Below, in pieces: positions 33,304 to 42,454 of a stretch of 64,000 nucleotides of DNA. The notes beneath the pieces were generated by a model. The model did no database searches, was not told the DNA's origin, and saw only the letters and a list, made by a program, of their open reading frames with translations. The position numbers and the translations under genes were made by a program. The stretch comes from Mesorhizobium_B sp035998495. Lineage in GTDB: Bacteria; Pseudomonadota; Alphaproteobacteria; Rhizobiales; Rhizobiaceae. Positions within the stretch are counted from its first letter, which is position 1; the number at the start of each line of letters is the position of its first letter. The DNA is taken from positions 186,001 through 250,000 of the forward strand of contig DASYHP010000024.1 in NCBI GenBank assembly GCA_035998495.1, written 5' to 3'.

Positions 33304-34185
33304 ATGTTCAGAGGGTCGATCACCGCGCTCGTGACGCCGTTCCGCCAGGACGGCTCCCTCGACGAGGAGGCCTTTCGCGCGCTGGTGGAATGGCAGATCG
33401 GGGAGGGCACCCACGGGCTCGTGCCGGTGGGCACGACCGGCGAATCCCCGACCTTGAGCCATGAGGAGCATCATCAGGTGGTGCGCGCCTGCGTGGAGGT
33501 GGCGGGCGGCCGCGTTCCCGTGATCGCAGGCGCAGGATCCAACAACACGGCGGAGGCCATCGACCTCGCGCGGCACGCCGAGGAAGTGGGCGCGGACGCG
33601 GTCCTCGTGGTGACGCCCTACTACAACAAGCCCAACCAGCGCGGGCTCTACGCGCACTACGCGGCGATCGCCCGGGCCGTGAGCCTGCCCGTCGTCATCT
33701 ACAACATCCCGGGCCGCTCGATCATCGATATGACGCCCGACACTATGGGCCGGCTGGCGCACGATTTCGGCAACATCCGGGGCGTGAAGGACGCCACGGG
33801 CAAGGTGGAGCGCGTGTCCGAGCAGCGCGCGGCCTGTGGGCCCGAGTTCATCCAGCTTTCCGGCGAGGACGCGTCCGCGCTCGGCTTCAACGCCCATGGC
33901 GGCTCGGGCTGCATCTCCGTGACCTCGAACGTCGCCCCACGGCTTTGCGCCGAGTTCCAGGAAGCCTCGCTCAATGGCGACCGGCAGCGCGCCATCGAAC
34001 TGCAGGATCGTCTCCTGCCGCTGCACAAGGCGCTGTTCATCGAGCCCAACCCGGCCGGACCGAAATACGCGCTGTCGCGGCTCGGCCGCGTCGAGAACGC
34101 CGTCCGCTCGCCGCTCGTCACGATCGAGCCGTCCACGGCCGACCGCATCGACGCCGCCATGGTCCATGCGGGCCTCTTGAACTGA
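33304..34185 (+). CDS. dapA: 4-hydroxy-tetrahydrodipicolinate synthase
   Basis: 293 residues, full length. Catalytic residues are in place: Thr44-Thr45 (VGTTGESPT), Tyr133 (VIYNIPGR), Arg139 and Schiff-base Lys162 (GVKDATG). It condenses pyruvate with aspartate semialdehyde, the first committed step to diaminopimelate and lysine. A core gene followed 37 bases later by smpB, the usual order in Hyphomicrobiales. Confidence 0.97.
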   Translation: MFRGSITALVTPFRQDGSLDEEAFRALVEWQIGEGTHGLVPVGTTGESPTLSHEEHHQVVRACVEVAGGRVPVIAGAGSNNTAEAIDLARHAEEVGADAVLVVTPYYNKPNQRGLYAHYAAIARAVSLPVVIYNIPGRSIIDMTPDTMGRLAHDFGNIRGVKDATGKVERVSEQRAACGPEFIQLSGEDASALGFNAHGGSGCISVTSNVAPRLCAEFQEASLNGDRQRAIELQDRLLPLHKALFIEPNPAGPKYALSRLGRVENAVRSPLVTIEPSTADRIDAAMVHAGLLN

Positions 34186-34222
34186 GGGAGGCCGGCGCTC
34201 CTCGCGGGCGCCGGTGGGGGGC

Positions 34223-34696
34223 ATGGCGGAAAAAAAGGACAAGGAGAACAAGACCGTCGCCGAGAATCGCAAGGCGCGCTTCGCCTATGAGATCCTCGAC
34301 ACGGTGGAGACCGGCCTCGTGCTGACGGGCACGGAGGTGAAGTCGCTGCGGCAGGGCCAGGCCAACATCCAGGAGTCCTACGCTTCGTCCGAAGGCGGCG
34401 AGATCTGGCTCATCAACTCTTATCTGCCGGAATATCTCCAGGGCAACCGCTTCAACCACGAGCCGCGCCGCCGCCGGAAGCTTCTCGTGAACAAGCGCGA
34501 GATGGCGCGGCTCGCCCAGAGCGTGGAGCGGGAAGGGATGACCATGATCCCGCTGAAGATCTACTTCAATGACCGCGGCCGGGCGAAGCTGCTTCTGGGC
34601 GTGGCGCGCGGCAAGAAGCTCCACGACAAGCGCGAGACGGAAAAGCAGCGCGACTGGGCGCGCGAGAAGGGGCGGCTGCTCAAGGAGCGGGGCTGA
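34223..34696 (+). CDS. smpB: SsrA-binding protein SmpB
   Basis: 157 residues from ATG 34223 (GTG at 34214 less likely). 'ENRKARFAYEILDTVETGLV', 'LTGTEVKSLRQGQANIQESY', 'NHEPRRRRKLLVNKREMARL' and the basic tail 'KKLHDKRETEKQRDWAREKG' are diagnostic. It brings tmRNA to stalled ribosomes. The 3' end overlaps the convergent uracil-DNA glycosylase gene by 17 bases. Confidence 0.97.
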   Translation: MAEKKDKENKTVAENRKARFAYEILDTVETGLVLTGTEVKSLRQGQANIQESYASSEGGEIWLINSYLPEYLQGNRFNHEPRRRRKLLVNKREMARLAQSVEREGMTMIPLKIYFNDRGRAKLLLGVARGKKLHDKRETEKQRDWAREKGRLLKERG

Positions 34697-35378
34697 TCGC
34701 GGCGACGGGCTCGGCTCCGCCAACGATGGCCCGGAGGCGCGAGAAGACCTCCTGGAACATCTCTGATGTCAGCACCCCTGTGCTCGTATTGTAGCGCGAG
34801 CAGTGATAGGACGAGACCACCGCGATCCCGCCGGCGTTCTGCGCCAGCCCATGCTTGAAGGGGAGGGCCGCGACGCGCAGGCCGAGCGCCCGGACCGCCG
34901 ATTGGTGAGCGATGACGCCGAGCGTCAGAACGGCTTTCAAATGGGGAAAGCGCCGGAGCGTCGGCGCGAGGAACTGCCGGCAGGTTGCCACCTCCGCGCC
35001 GGTCGGCTTGTTTTCCGGCGGCACGCAGCGGGCGGCGTTGGTGATGGCGGCGCCGACAAGTTGGAGGCCATCATCCGGGCGCGCCTCGTATCGGCCGCGG
35101 GCGAAGCCGAAGCGGAACATGGTGTCGAACAGGAGGTTGCCGGCATAGTCGCCGGTGAAGGGCCGGCCGGTTCGGTTCGCCCCTCGCAGGCCAGGGGCCA
35201 TGCCGACCACGAGCAGACGGACGCCATCCTCGCCCTCGGGCGGCAGCCAGGTCGGCACGGGGGCGTTGAACCAGGACGGTTCTCGCGCGCGCCACTCCTC
35301 GCGGAACGCCGCGAGCCGGGGGCAGAACGGGCAGTCGCGAGACGGCTCGGCGCTTTCGCGTGACGTTTGCGCGATCAA
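34680..35378 (-). CDS. family 5 uracil-DNA glycosylase (UDGb)
   Basis: 232 residues. Motif A 'VVGMAPGLRGANRTGRPFTG' and motif B-like 'SSYHCSRYNTSTG' belong to UDG family 5; Cys residues in 'CPFCPRLAAF' and 'NAARCVPPENKPT' are placed to hold the [4Fe-4S] cluster. It removes uracil and other deaminated bases from DNA. Convergent with smpB and divergent from rpoZ. Confidence 0.92.
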   Translation of the reverse strand: MIAQTSRESAEPSRDCPFCPRLAAFREEWRAREPSWFNAPVPTWLPPEGEDGVRLLVVGMAPGLRGANRTGRPFTGDYAGNLLFDTMFRFGFARGRYEARPDDGLQLVGAAITNAARCVPPENKPTGAEVATCRQFLAPTLRRFPHLKAVLTLGVIAHQSAVRALGLRVAALPFKHGLAQNAGGIAVVSSYHCSRYNTSTGVLTSEMFQEVFSRLRAIVGGAEPVAAISPAP

Positions 35379-35482
35379 GGCTCATGAACTCCGGGATCAG
35401 GGTTGCGCGCGCGCCCATGACGGCGCTGCTCGCGCGGACGACCATAAGTCGGGAACTTGGCCCTCTTCGCAAGCCGCTTTGC

Positions 35483-35511
35483 TTGTGTTTTGAGCGCGCA
35501 TGCCCTATGTG
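35483..35511 (+). promoter_or_regulatory. candidate promoter for rpoZ
   Basis: TTGTGT at 35483 and TATGTG at 35506 with a 17-base spacer, 41 bases before the rpoZ start codon. Confidence 0.35.
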
Positions 35512-35551
35512 CGCGGCCATCCCGTGAAAATTGGCGAAGGAAGAGACGCCC

Positions 35552-35959
35552 ATGGCCCGCGTCACCGTTGAAGATTGCATCGACAAGGTCAACAACCGCT
35601 TCGATCTGGTGCTCCTTGCCGGCCATCGCGCCCGCCAGATCAGCCAGGGCGCGTCGATCACCATCCCGCGCGACAACGACAAGAACCCCGTCGTCGCGTT
35701 GCGCGAGATCGCCGATGAGACGCTCTCGCCCGACGACCTCAAGGAAGACCTGATCCATTCGCTGCAGAAGCATGTGGAGGTCGACGAGCCCGAGGCGACG
35801 GCGGCCGAGCTCATCGACCAGTCCGCCCAGCGCGAGGCTCCCGTCGCCGCCGACGCGGATCGCGAGGACGATCAGATCGCTTTCGACCAGATGTCGGAGG
35901 AAGATCTGCTGGCCGGCATCGAAGGTCTGGTGCCGCCGGAAAAGAACGAGGATTTCTGA
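35552..35959 (+). CDS. rpoZ: RNA polymerase omega subunit
   Basis: 135 residues from ATG 35552. 'MARVTVEDCIDKVNNRFDLV' and 'AGHRARQISQGASITIPRDN' are the conserved N-terminal omega motif; the acidic C-terminal half with 'EEDLLAGIEGLVPPEKNEDF' is typical of alphaproteobacteria. It precedes relA/spoT, as in related genomes. Confidence 0.97.
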   Translation: MARVTVEDCIDKVNNRFDLVLLAGHRARQISQGASITIPRDNDKNPVVALREIADETLSPDDLKEDLIHSLQKHVEVDEPEATAAELIDQSAQREAPVAADADREDDQIAFDQMSEEDLLAGIEGLVPPEKNEDF

Positions 35960-36071
35960 TCCTCGCGGCCAGGGCGCTTCCGCAGCGCGCCTTTGCTGAC
36001 TATCTCTTGGCATGCGTCGGGCGCTCACGTCCGGCGCATGTTCGTTTTTCGAGGGGCGGGACCGTTCGGCG

Positions 36072-38306
36072 ATGATGCGGCAATACGAGCTTGTGGAGCG
36101 CATCGGCCGCTACAAGCCCGACGTCAACGAAGCGCTTCTTAACAAGGCCTATGTCTACGCCATGCAGAAGCATGGTCATCAGCGTCGCGCTTCGGGCGAC
36201 CCATACTTCTCGCATCCGCTCGAAGTGGCGGCCATCCTGACCGACATGCATCTCGACGAGGCCACCATCGCGGTTGCCCTCCTGCATGACACGATCGAGG
36301 ACACGAGCGCCACGCGCGCCGAGATCGACGAGCTGTTCGGCCCGGACATGGGCAAGCTCGTGGAGGGGCTGACCAAGCTCAAGAAGCTCGACCTCGTCTC
36401 CAAGAAGGCGCAGCAGGCCGAAAACCTCCGCAAGCTCTTGCTGGCGATCTCCGACGACGTTCGCGTGCTCCTCGTGAAGCTGGCCGATCGGCTCCACAAC
36501 ATGCGCACCCTCGACCATGTGCCGCCCGACAAGCGGTTGCGCATCGCCGAGGAGACCATGGAGATCTACGCGCCGCTCGCCGGCCGCATGGGCATGCAGG
36601 GCATGCGTGAGGAGCTGGAGGAGCTGGCCTTTCGCCATGTCAACCCCGAGGCTCACCAGACCGTGACGGCGCGGCTCAACGAGGTCGTGTCGAAGAACCG
36701 GGGCCTGATCGGCAATATCGAGAAGAGCCTGACCCAGCTCTTCGAGCGCGCCGGCGTCAAGGCGCAGGTCAAGGGGCGGCAGAAGACGCCATGGTCGGTG
36801 TTCCGCAAGATGGAGGCCAAGGCGCTCTCCTTCGAGCAGCTCTCGGACCTCTTCGGCTTCCGGGTGATCGTGGATTCTGTGGAGGATTGCTACCGCGCGC
36901 TCGGCGCCATCCACACGACATGGTCCATGGTGCCCGGCCGCTTCAAGGACTACATCTCGACACCCAAGCAGAACGACTACCGCTCGATCCACACGACCAT
37001 CGTCGGGCCGGAGCGCCAGCGCATCGAGCTGCAGATCCGCACCCGTGAGATGAACCGCATCGCGGAGTATGGCGTGGCGGCGCACTCCATCTACAAGGAT
37101 TACGGCTACAAGGAGCCGGGCAAGGCGAACGGCCACGCGATCTCCAAGGACACCAATGCCTATGCCTGGCTGCGGCGCACGATCGAGCAACTGGCCGAAG
37201 GCGACAGCCCCGAGGACTTCCTGGAGAACACCAAGCTCGAACTGTTCCAGGACCAGGTTTTCTGCTTCACGCCCAAAGGCATGCTGATCGCGCTGCCGCG
37301 CGCAGCCACGCCCATCGACTTCGCCTATGCCGTTCACACCGATGTGGGCGACACCTGCGTGGGCGCCAAGATCAACGGCCGCATCATGCCTTTGATGACC
37401 GAGCTGCAGAACGGCGATTCGGTGGAGATCATCCGCTCCAAGGCGCAGGTGCCGCCCGCGGCCTGGGAGTCCATGGTGGTCACCAGCAAGGCGCGCCAAG
37501 CGATCCGCCGCGCCACCAAGAACGCCATCCGCAAGCAGTTCGCCGGGCTCGGCATGCGCATTCTCGACCGCGCCTTCGAGCGCGCCGGCAAGAAGTTCTC
37601 GCGCGACGGTCTGAAGCCGGTGCTCGCCCGGCTGGCCCGAAGGGACGTGGACGACGTGATCACCGCGGTCGGGCGCGGGGAGCTGGCCTCGAGCGACGTC
37701 ATGCGCGCGGTGTTCCCGGACTACAAGGAGGAACGCGCCAGCCCCGCGCCGCCCAAGGCGCGCGAGGAAGGCTGGTTCAACCTGCGCAACGCAGCCGGCA
37801 TGCTGTTCCAGATCCCGGGCCGCGCCTCGCGCCGCGGCAAGAAGGACAGCGCCGCCGGGGCCGTGCCCATCCGCGGCATCACGGGCGACCTCCCCGTCCG
37901 CTTCGCGCCCGAGGGCGCGGTTCCCGGCGACCGGATCGTCGGAATCCTGGAGCCGGGAAAGGGCATCACGATCTATCCGATCCAGTCGCCTTCGCTCACG
38001 GCCTTCGACGATCAGCCGGAGCGCTGGATCGACGTGCGCTGGGACATCGACGAGGCGAACAAGGAGCGTTTTCCCGCCCGCGTCACCGCGACGGCCATCA
38101 ATGCGCCGGGCTCGCTCGCCGAGATCGCGCAGGTGATCGCGGCCAATGACGTGAACATCGACACGCTCTCCATGGTGCGCACCGCATCCGACTTCACGGA
38201 GATGCAGTTCGATCTCGAGGTCTGGGATCTCAAGCATCTCAACCGCGTCCTGAACCAGCTCCGCGACACGCCGAGCGTCAGCGACGCCCGACGGGTGAAC
38301 GGCTGA
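36072..38306 (+). CDS. bifunctional (p)ppGpp synthetase/hydrolase, RelA/SpoT family (Rsh)
   Basis: 744 residues from ATG 36072. Domains in order: HD hydrolase (about 30-180, 'GDPYFSHPLEVAAIL', 'LLHDTIEDTSA'), synthetase (about 220-340, 'VKGRQKTPWSVFRKM', 'FGFRVIVDSVEDCYR', 'YRSIHTTIVGPERQ'), TGS ('VFCFTPKGMLIALPRAATP'), and C-terminal ACT ('ATAINAPGSLAEIAQVIAAN'). Both active sites appear intact, as expected for the single Rsh of alphaproteobacteria. It governs the stringent response. Confidence 0.95.
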   Translation: MMRQYELVERIGRYKPDVNEALLNKAYVYAMQKHGHQRRASGDPYFSHPLEVAAILTDMHLDEATIAVALLHDTIEDTSATRAEIDELFGPDMGKLVEGLTKLKKLDLVSKKAQQAENLRKLLLAISDDVRVLLVKLADRLHNMRTLDHVPPDKRLRIAEETMEIYAPLAGRMGMQGMREELEELAFRHVNPEAHQTVTARLNEVVSKNRGLIGNIEKSLTQLFERAGVKAQVKGRQKTPWSVFRKMEAKALSFEQLSDLFGFRVIVDSVEDCYRALGAIHTTWSMVPGRFKDYISTPKQNDYRSIHTTIVGPERQRIELQIRTREMNRIAEYGVAAHSIYKDYGYKEPGKANGHAISKDTNAYAWLRRTIEQLAEGDSPEDFLENTKLELFQDQVFCFTPKGMLIALPRAATPIDFAYAVHTDVGDTCVGAKINGRIMPLMTELQNGDSVEIIRSKAQVPPAAWESMVVTSKARQAIRRATKNAIRKQFAGLGMRILDRAFERAGKKFSRDGLKPVLARLARRDVDDVITAVGRGELASSDVMRAVFPDYKEERASPAPPKAREEGWFNLRNAAGMLFQIPGRASRRGKKDSAAGAVPIRGITGDLPVRFAPEGAVPGDRIVGILEPGKGITIYPIQSPSLTAFDDQPERWIDVRWDIDEANKERFPARVTATAINAPGSLAEIAQVIAANDVNIDTLSMVRTASDFTEMQFDLEVWDLKHLNRVLNQLRDTPSVSDARRVNG

Positions 38307-38316
38307 GGAGGCGCTG

Positions 38317-38895
38317 GTGCAAGCCGAGGAAGTGCTCGACGTCTTCCGGGAAGCCGGCGCCATCCTGGAAGGCCATTTCATCCTGACGTCCGGCCTGCAC
38401 AGTCCCGTTTTCCTGCAGAAGGCGCGGGTGTTCATGCATCCCGACAAGACCGAGCGGCTTTGCCGCGCCCTGGCGCGCCGCGTCCGCGAGGCGGTTCCGG
38501 GCCCGATCGACTACGTGGTCGGCCCCGCCGTCGGCGGCCTGATCCCGGCTTATGAGACCGCGCGCCATCTCGGCGTCCGTTCGGTCTGGGTCGAGAGGGA
38601 AGGCGGCGTGTTCCGCCTGCGCCGCTTCGAATTGGAGCCAAAGGCGCGCGTGGTCGTCGTCGAGGACATCGTGACGACCGGATTGTCCATCCGCGAAACG
38701 GTGGACTGTCTGCGCGCGCTCGATGCGGACGTGCTCGCCGCCGCCTGCCTGATCGATCGCTCCGGCGGCAAGTCGGATGTGGGCGTGCCGCTTATGGCTC
38801 TGGCGGAATACGAGGTGCCCGCCTATCCGGCCGACCGGCTTCCGCCTGAGCTTGCCGCTCTTCCGGCGGCGAAGCCGGGCAGCAGAACCCTTTGA
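38317..38895 (+). CDS. pyrE: orotate phosphoribosyltransferase
   Basis: 192 residues from GTG 38317 with GAGGAG upstream. The PRPP-binding motif is 'RVVVVEDIVTTGLSIRETVD' and the substrate loop lies at 'EREGGVFRLRRFELE'. It makes orotidine 5'-phosphate in pyrimidine synthesis. Located 10 bases after the rsh stop, so probably in the same transcript. Confidence 0.95.
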   Translation: MQAEEVLDVFREAGAILEGHFILTSGLHSPVFLQKARVFMHPDKTERLCRALARRVREAVPGPIDYVVGPAVGGLIPAYETARHLGVRSVWVEREGGVFRLRRFELEPKARVVVVEDIVTTGLSIRETVDCLRALDADVLAAACLIDRSGGKSDVGVPLMALAEYEVPAYPADRLPPELAALPAAKPGSRTL

Positions 38896-38935
38896 ACTTG
38901 TCTGACCTTCCCTTCGGCCGGTAGGAAGGAGAGCC

Positions 38936-39532
38936 ATGCTGTTTCGCCCCCAAAAGCCGCCGACGCGACGCGAAAGGATCGCGACCATTCTTTGGCCGCG
39001 CCGCTCCTTTGGCCGGTCGGCGAAATACTTCATCAAGCGCGCCCTGCGGCTCAACGCGACGCCGCACGCCATCGCGGTCGGCATCGCGGCCGGGGCGGGG
39101 GTGTCGTTCCTGCCGACGCCAGGCCTTCATTTCCTTCTCGCCGCCATCGCGGCCTGGGGCCTGGGGGGCAATGTGGTGGCTTCGGCGCTGGGAACGATGG
39201 TCGGCAATCCCCTGACATTCCCCCTGATGTGGGGCGCGAGCTTCCAACTGGGAAAGGCGATGCTCAGCGGCGACACGATACAAGACATCGAGCCCATGCC
39301 GATTGGGGGCGTGTTGCGCAATCTCGAGTTTGGCGAGCTTTGGGAGCCGCTGGTGAAGCCCATATTCGTCGGGTCGATCCCGCTCGGCTTGCTGTTCGGG
39401 CTGGTCCTCTACGGCCTGATCCGCTGGGCGGTCGCCGCATTCCAGGAGGAGCGCCGCCGCAAGCGGGCCGAGCGCGCGGGGAACGTTGCGTCCAGCGGAA
39501 AGACTCCTGCGGAGGCGGTCGCGGGCTCATGA
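38936..39532 (+). CDS. DUF2062 membrane protein
   Basis: 198 residues. 'RRERIATILWPRRSFGRSAKYF', 'ATPHAIAVGIAAGAGVSFLPTP', 'NVVASALGTMVGNPLTFPLM' and 'PIFVGSIPLGLLFGLVLYGLI' show the DUF2062 fold with two membrane hairpins and a basic C-terminus. Unknown function; conserved in this position, coupled to acpS by an ATGA overlap. Confidence 0.88.
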   Translation: MLFRPQKPPTRRERIATILWPRRSFGRSAKYFIKRALRLNATPHAIAVGIAAGAGVSFLPTPGLHFLLAAIAAWGLGGNVVASALGTMVGNPLTFPLMWGASFQLGKAMLSGDTIQDIEPMPIGGVLRNLEFGELWEPLVKPIFVGSIPLGLLFGLVLYGLIRWAVAAFQEERRRKRAERAGNVASSGKTPAEAVAGS

Positions 39533-39927
39533 TCATCGGCATCGGCAGCGACATCATCGACATCCGTCGCGTCGAGCGCACGCTCGCGCGGCATGGCGCG
39601 CGCTTTGTCGAGCGCGTGTTCACCCCGGTCGAGCGGGAGAAATCCGACCGGCGATTGCTGCGCGCGGCGTCCTACGCCAAGCGTTTCGCCGCCAAGGAGG
39701 CTTGCGCGAAGGCTTTGGGCACGGGGCTTTCGCGCGGCGTGTTCTGGCGCGACATGGGTGTCGTCAATCTGCCCGGCGGCAAGCCGACCATGCAGCTCAC
39801 GGGAGGAGCGGCCGGCCGCCTCCGAGACCTGTTGCCGCCGGGACACCGGGCGGTCATCCATCTCACGATCACGGACGACCATCCGCTGGCGCAAGCCTTC
39901 GTGATCATCGAAGCGCTGCCGGAGTGA
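39529..39927 (+). CDS. acpS: holo-[acyl-carrier-protein] synthase
   Basis: 132 residues. Metal-binding Asp8 (GIGSDIIDI) and Glu57 (RFAAKEACAKALGTG) are conserved. It transfers 4'-phosphopantetheine from CoA to acyl carrier protein. Start overlaps the DUF2062 stop. Confidence 0.95.
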   Translation: MIIGIGSDIIDIRRVERTLARHGARFVERVFTPVEREKSDRRLLRAASYAKRFAAKEACAKALGTGLSRGVFWRDMGVVNLPGGKPTMQLTGGAAGRLRDLLPPGHRAVIHLTITDDHPLAQAFVIIEALPE

Positions 39928-40037
39928 GCCGCGGGCGCTCCATACCGGCGCCGCATTCCTCCGGGACAGGCCGCAAGGGCGCATTGCCCCCGGCGCAAGG
40001 TTCAAGCTAAGAGCCGGGCGGCTCTCCGAACGAGGAC

Positions 40038-40787
40038 ATGATGAGCGTGGCGGAAAAGCAGGCCAAGAAGTCCGGTGGCTTGGGGGAAACCCTGAGCGTG
40101 ATCGTCCAGGCCCTGTTGCTGGCCCTGGTGATCCGCACCTTCCTGTTCCAGCCCTTCTCCATCCCTTCCGGCTCCATGCGTCCCACGCTGCTCGAAGGCG
40201 ACTATCTCTTCGTGACGAAATGGGCCTATGGCTATTCGCACCACTCGTTCCCGTTCTCCCCGCCTTTGTTTGAGGGCCGCATCTGGGGGAGCGAGCCCGA
40301 ACGGGGCGACGTGGCCGTCTTCAAATATCCCCCCGACGAGTCGCTCGACTACATCAAGCGCGTGATCGGCCTGCCCGGAGATCGGATCCAGTTGCGGGAC
40401 GGGCTGCTCATCATCAACGACGAGCCGGTCAAGCGGGAGAAGATCGGACAGATCGACAATCCCGACGTCACTGAACAGAACCGGCCCGTGGACGTTTACC
40501 GCGAAACGCTTCCAAACGGCGTGAGCTATGAAGCGCTCGACATCTTTCCCGGCGCCATCGAAGACAACACGCGCGAATTCGTGGTGCCGGAGGGGCACTA
40601 CTTCATGATGGGCGACAATCGCGACAATTCGGCCGACAGCCGCGTGTGGGGCTTCGTGCCCGCCGAGAACCTAGTGGGTCGGGCCAACATCATCTTCTTC
40701 TCCATCGGCGGCAAGGCGAGCCCGCTGGAGATCTGGAAGTGGCCGAGCCTGATGCGCCCCTCGCGCATCTTCGATTTCGTCCACTGA
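40038..40787 (+). CDS. lepB: signal peptidase I
   Basis: 249 residues (ATGATG start). One N-terminal membrane helix (residues 18-40) precedes catalytic Ser46 (PSGSMRPT) and Lys107 (YIKRVIGLPGD); the third conserved box is 'MMGDNRDNSADSR'. It removes signal peptides from exported proteins at the inner membrane. First gene of the lepB-rnc-era-recO run. Confidence 0.96.
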   Translation: MMSVAEKQAKKSGGLGETLSVIVQALLLALVIRTFLFQPFSIPSGSMRPTLLEGDYLFVTKWAYGYSHHSFPFSPPLFEGRIWGSEPERGDVAVFKYPPDESLDYIKRVIGLPGDRIQLRDGLLIINDEPVKREKIGQIDNPDVTEQNRPVDVYRETLPNGVSYEALDIFPGAIEDNTREFVVPEGHYFMMGDNRDNSADSRVWGFVPAENLVGRANIIFFSIGGKASPLEIWKWPSLMRPSRIFDFVH

Positions 40788-40790
40788 TCC

Positions 40791-41531
40791 ATGCCGCGCA
40801 CCAGAGGCCTCGACAGCAGCATCCTGGCCGATCGGCTGGAGGCCGTCACCGCCCATCGCTTCGCCGACCTCGACCTCATGAAGCGGGCGGTGACGCATTC
40901 CAGCATGCGGTCTTCCCGCAAGGGCGATTATGAGCGGCTGGAGTTTCTCGGCGACCGCGTTCTGGGTCTGATCGTCGCCGACATGCTGATGCGCGCCTTC
41001 CCCCAGGCTCCCGAGGGCGAACTGGCGGTTCGGCTCAACGCGCTCGTCAGCGGCGAGACCTGCGCCGAAATTGCTGAAGAGACCGGGCTCACCGAACTGA
41101 TCGTCGCCGATATCGGCCTGCGGGCGTTGAAAGGCGCCAAGGCGCGGAACGTGCGGGCGGACGTGGTCGAGGCCCTGGCGGCCGCGATCTATCTCGACGG
41201 CGGCCTGGAAGCCGCGCGCCCATTCATCCACCAGCATTGGTCGGAGCGGATGAAGGCCCGCGCCGACGCGCCCCGCGAGCCGAAGACGGCGCTCCAGGAA
41301 TGGGCCGTCATGCGCAACGGCGCCGTCCCCACCTATGTTGTCGAGGATCGCAGCGGGCCTGACCACGATCCGGTCTTCACGGTGATCGTCACCGTGCCGG
41401 GCTTCGCGCCGGGCGCGGGCACGGGAAAATCCAAGCGCAAGGCCGAGCAGGCGGCAGCAACCGCCGTGCTGCGCCGCGAGGGCGCGTGGGCGGCGGATGC
41501 CGACAAGGCCGAGAAGGAAGAGGCGGCGTGA
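40791..41531 (+). CDS. rnc: ribonuclease III
   Basis: 246 residues. Signature 'YERLEFLGDRVLGLIVADML' and the second acidic box 'NVRADVVEALAAAIYLDGG' form the metal site; a C-terminal double-stranded-RNA-binding domain covers 'KTALQEWAVMRNGAVPTYVV' to 'KSKRKAEQAAATAVL'. Processes rRNA and structured RNAs. 3 bases after lepB. Confidence 0.96.
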   Translation: MPRTRGLDSSILADRLEAVTAHRFADLDLMKRAVTHSSMRSSRKGDYERLEFLGDRVLGLIVADMLMRAFPQAPEGELAVRLNALVSGETCAEIAEETGLTELIVADIGLRALKGAKARNVRADVVEALAAAIYLDGGLEAARPFIHQHWSERMKARADAPREPKTALQEWAVMRNGAVPTYVVEDRSGPDHDPVFTVIVTVPGFAPGAGTGKSKRKAEQAAATAVLRREGAWAADADKAEKEEAA

Positions 41532-42439
41532 GCGAGGCCGGCGAGCCAGCCCCGACGCGATCGGGCTTCGTGGCGCTGATCGGCGCGCCGAACGCAGGCA
41601 AGTCCACGCTGCTGAACCGCCTGGTCGGCGCCAAGGTTTCGATCGTCACGCACAAGGTGCAGACGACCCGCGCCATCGTGCGGGGCATCGCCACGCATGA
41701 GCGCACCCAGATCGTGTTCGTGGACACGCCAGGAATCTTTCGGCCTCGCCGCAGGCTGGACGAGGCCATGGTCACAACCGCCTGGGGCGGGGCCAAGGAC
41801 GCCGACATCGTCCTCGTTCTCCTGGACGCCGAGCGCGGCATCAAAGGGGACGCCGAGCGCATTCTCGACGGGCTGGGCGGCATCCGCCAACCGAAGCTCT
41901 TGGTGCTCAACAAGATCGACCGCGTCGCGCGCGAGACGCTGCTGGGCCTCTCCGCCGAGGCCAATGCGCGGGCCGCGTTCGAGCGCACCTTCATGGTCTC
42001 CGCGCTGACTGGCTCGGGCTGCGACGACCTTCTCGGCCACTTGGCTGCCGCCTTGCCGGAGGGCCCCTGGTACTATCCCGAGGACCAGATATCCGACCTG
42101 CCCATGCGCCAGTTGGCCGCGGAGATCACCCGCGAAAAGCTGTTTTTGCGCCTGCACCAGGAGCTTCCCTACTCGTCCCATGTCGAGACCGAAAAATGGG
42201 AGGAGAAAAAGGACGGCTCGGTGCGGATCGAGCAGGTGATCTATGTCGAGCGCGAAAGCCAGAAGAAGATCCTGCTCGGCCAGAAGGGCCAGACGATCCG
42301 CGCCATCGGCCAAGCCGCGCGGGAGGAGATCGCCCAGATCCTGGAGCAGAAGGTGCATCTCTTCCTGTTCGTGAAGGTGCGGGAATGGGGCGACGATCCC
42401 GAGCGGTTTCGCGAGATGGGCCTCGAGTTCCCCCGGTGA
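41528..42439 (+). CDS. era: GTPase Era
   Basis: 303 residues from GTG 41528, which overlaps the rnc stop as GTGA. GTPase motifs: G1 'IGAPNAGKSTLLNRLVG', G3 'VDTPGIF', G4 'LNKID'; the C-terminal KH domain contains 'ILLGQKGQTIRAIGQAAREE'. Era matures the 30S subunit by binding the 16S rRNA 3' end. Confidence 0.96.
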   Translation: MSEAGEPAPTRSGFVALIGAPNAGKSTLLNRLVGAKVSIVTHKVQTTRAIVRGIATHERTQIVFVDTPGIFRPRRRLDEAMVTTAWGGAKDADIVLVLLDAERGIKGDAERILDGLGGIRQPKLLVLNKIDRVARETLLGLSAEANARAAFERTFMVSALTGSGCDDLLGHLAAALPEGPWYYPEDQISDLPMRQLAAEITREKLFLRLHQELPYSSHVETEKWEEKKDGSVRIEQVIYVERESQKKILLGQKGQTIRAIGQAAREEIAQILEQKVHLFLFVKVREWGDDPERFREMGLEFPR

Positions 42440-42454
42440 GAGGGCGCTGACGCC

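Noticed and set aside
35970..35995. Hairpin with short T-run after rpoZ
   Set aside because: Only about five paired bases and three T residues; too weak to call a terminator.
36000..38447. 815-codon reverse frame opposite rsh
   Set aside because: Shadow of the RelA/SpoT gene, whose HD, synthetase, TGS and ACT domains are all intact.
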